Positions 62,905 to 64,000 of a stretch of 64,000 bases of DNA are shown here, piece after piece. The stretch is from Notolepis coatsorum. Taxonomy: Eukaryota > Chordata > Actinopteri > Aulopiformes > Paralepididae. The first letter of the stretch is position 1. Each line of letters starts with the position of its first letter. The notes beneath the pieces were generated by a model. It saw only the letters and a list, made by a program, of their open reading frames with translations, ran no database searches and was not told where the DNA came from. The stretch is taken from the NCBI GenBank assembly GCA_963971535.1, contig OZ020593.1, forward strand, positions 12,116,809 through 12,180,808, written 5' to 3'. The translations under genes were made by a program, and so were the position numbers.

Positions 62905-63510
62905 TGAATAAATGGTAAATGGCCGCATTTATATAACAGCTTTTATCCAAACGCACGCTTTACAATTGGGCGACCGCGCAAGGTGCCAACCTGCTCATCG
63001 GGAGCAATTAGGTGTTAAGTGTCTTGCTCAAGGACACTTCGAATCGACACGCTGCCCGGGAGGAGCGGGAATCAAACCGAGAACCTCCAGATTACCAGAC
63101 GACTGCTGTACCTCCTGAGCCACTAATAATGGGGACTATTTCTGTAACTGCCTGGGTGCAGAGGGAGATAGATGGCTTTAGCCGGCAGCTTCGCACGGGG
63201 CAGACGTGCACATCGTTTTGCCGCTGACAGGCTCAGAGTCGAGGTCAAGGGTCAGATTTATTTATACAGCACATTTAAAAACGACCAAGGTTGACCAAAG
63301 TGCTGCACAATACAAAGTACAAAAGCTTTTATCCAAAGCGCTTTGCAATTTTGTTCCTCCCATTTCACCCAACTCACCAACGGCGGGGCGGGCAAGGTGC
63401 CAACCTGCTCATCGGGAGCGGTTATAGAGGGTTAAGTGTCTTGCTGCTCAAGGAGCGGGAATCGAGAACCGAGAACCTTCTGATTTACCAGACTTCCTGA
63501 GCCACTGTCC
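62905..63510 (-). mobile_element. two family B SINEs in tandem orientation
   Basis: Copies at about 62905-63125 and 63300-63510, each with CTTTTATCCAAA at the left and the reverse of a B box (GGGAATCAAACCGAGAACC, GGGAATCGAGAACCGAGAAC) and GGCTCAGGA at the right. Confidence 0.75.
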
Positions 63511-63878
63511 CAACACTAATAAAAATACCAGAAGGTGCACAATTTACACAAAGAGAAAGAGTACCGCAAACGGTACAACACATATAACGATACAAATACA
63601 ACGGAGAAATACAATATAAAATACACAGTCAAAATGGAAGCATTTTGTGTAGAAGCGTCGTTATATGGCAGGTAACCGTCCCTGATCTGGCTTTTTTTGT
63701 GTGTATGTGTGTCACGATCCAGAAATAGGCTCCGGGTTTTAAAATAGTGGGATTCCCCCTTTAAGCCACCGGCTCTCACACCAGGCGGCTCACGGCAGAG
63801 AGGGGCCCCTCCGCTAATCCCTGCAGGCAGCCGGCTCCTCCCACAGAATCCTCCTGGGATCCTCCACCGTCAGGTGTA

Positions 63879-64000
63879 CAGGGTTCACACAAGATCCTTG
63901 AAGTGCTTTAAATGGTTAAAAAAAATCCTTGACAACAGCAATTTTTTTTTTAAATGTGCTTAAAAAGTCATTGAAATTCGCATTGAAAGTTTTGTTCATC
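63879..64000 (+). mobile_element. CAGGGTTCCCAC-family MITE, runs off the window
   Basis: CAGGGTTCACACAAGATCCT start, then the family body to TTTTGTTCATC at the window edge. Confidence 0.75.

Noticed and set aside
61889-64000. Search for the NBCe1-A start exon or next slc4a4 exon
   Set aside because: Only SINE, LINE and low-complexity DNA seen; no SPAAERIRF- or MSTENVEG-like frame.

Overview
The window is vertebrate nuclear DNA, almost certainly from a teleost fish. Its coding exons are short, are bounded by GT/AG splice sites and closely match vertebrate dck and slc4a4. The rest is intron and intergenic DNA packed with tRNA-derived SINEs, LINE 3' ends, DNA-transposon MITEs and very long micro- and minisatellites. 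There are no operons or prokaryotic features. A run of about 200 N (39418-39617) marks an assembly gap. Only about 0.9 kb of the 64 kb is recognisable host coding sequence.

Layout. Positions 4260-14179 (+) carry the last five coding exons of deoxycytidine kinase (dck), with its stop codon, 3' UTR and poly(A) signal. The exons for the first 69 residues, including the P-loop, are not in the window. Positions about 14.8-19.3 kb are intergenic and hold SINEs, a hAT-like MITE with a perfect 8-bp target duplication, and a 5'-truncated LINE with a reverse-transcriptase fragment. At 19300-19337 two perfect cAMP-response elements precede a probable 5' exon (about 19345-19810) of the electrogenic sodium bicarbonate cotransporter gene slc4a4. 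Its next exons are at 49897-49973 and 61697-61888 (+), and the gene continues beyond the window. The dck-then-slc4a4 order, both on the same strand, matches the human chr4q13 arrangement.

The roughly 30 kb slc4a4 intron 1 holds a 6.43 kb LTR-retroelement insertion with 4-bp target duplications (26551-32980), nested MITE clusters (33.0-39.0 kb), and four tandem arrays of about 1 kb or more. These are a 30-bp TTAA satellite at 20.8 kb, a 31-bp unit at 40.5 kb, a CTGGT-type array at 42.8 kb and a TG/CTG compound array at 46.7 kb. Intron 2 holds a 1.9 kb 21-22-bp minisatellite (54.16-56.04 kb).

The most interesting signal is a TTAA-bounded palindromic micro-transposon with termini CCCTTTCACTRCCACA. 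It occurs as single insertions, two of which can be compared with unoccupied TTAA sites in related repeats in this same window. The same sequence also occurs as long head-to-tail 30-bp arrays, so a piggyBac-type MITE terminus appears to have become a satellite. A second dispersed family has CAGGGTTCCCAC termini and 6-bp target duplications. The window also holds several strong foldback structures and an unusual run of homopolymer-C splice acceptors.

The two genes are not known to act together. Dck phosphorylates salvaged deoxynucleosides in the cytosol and nucleus, and Slc4a4 moves sodium and bicarbonate across the plasma membrane. What they share here is synteny.
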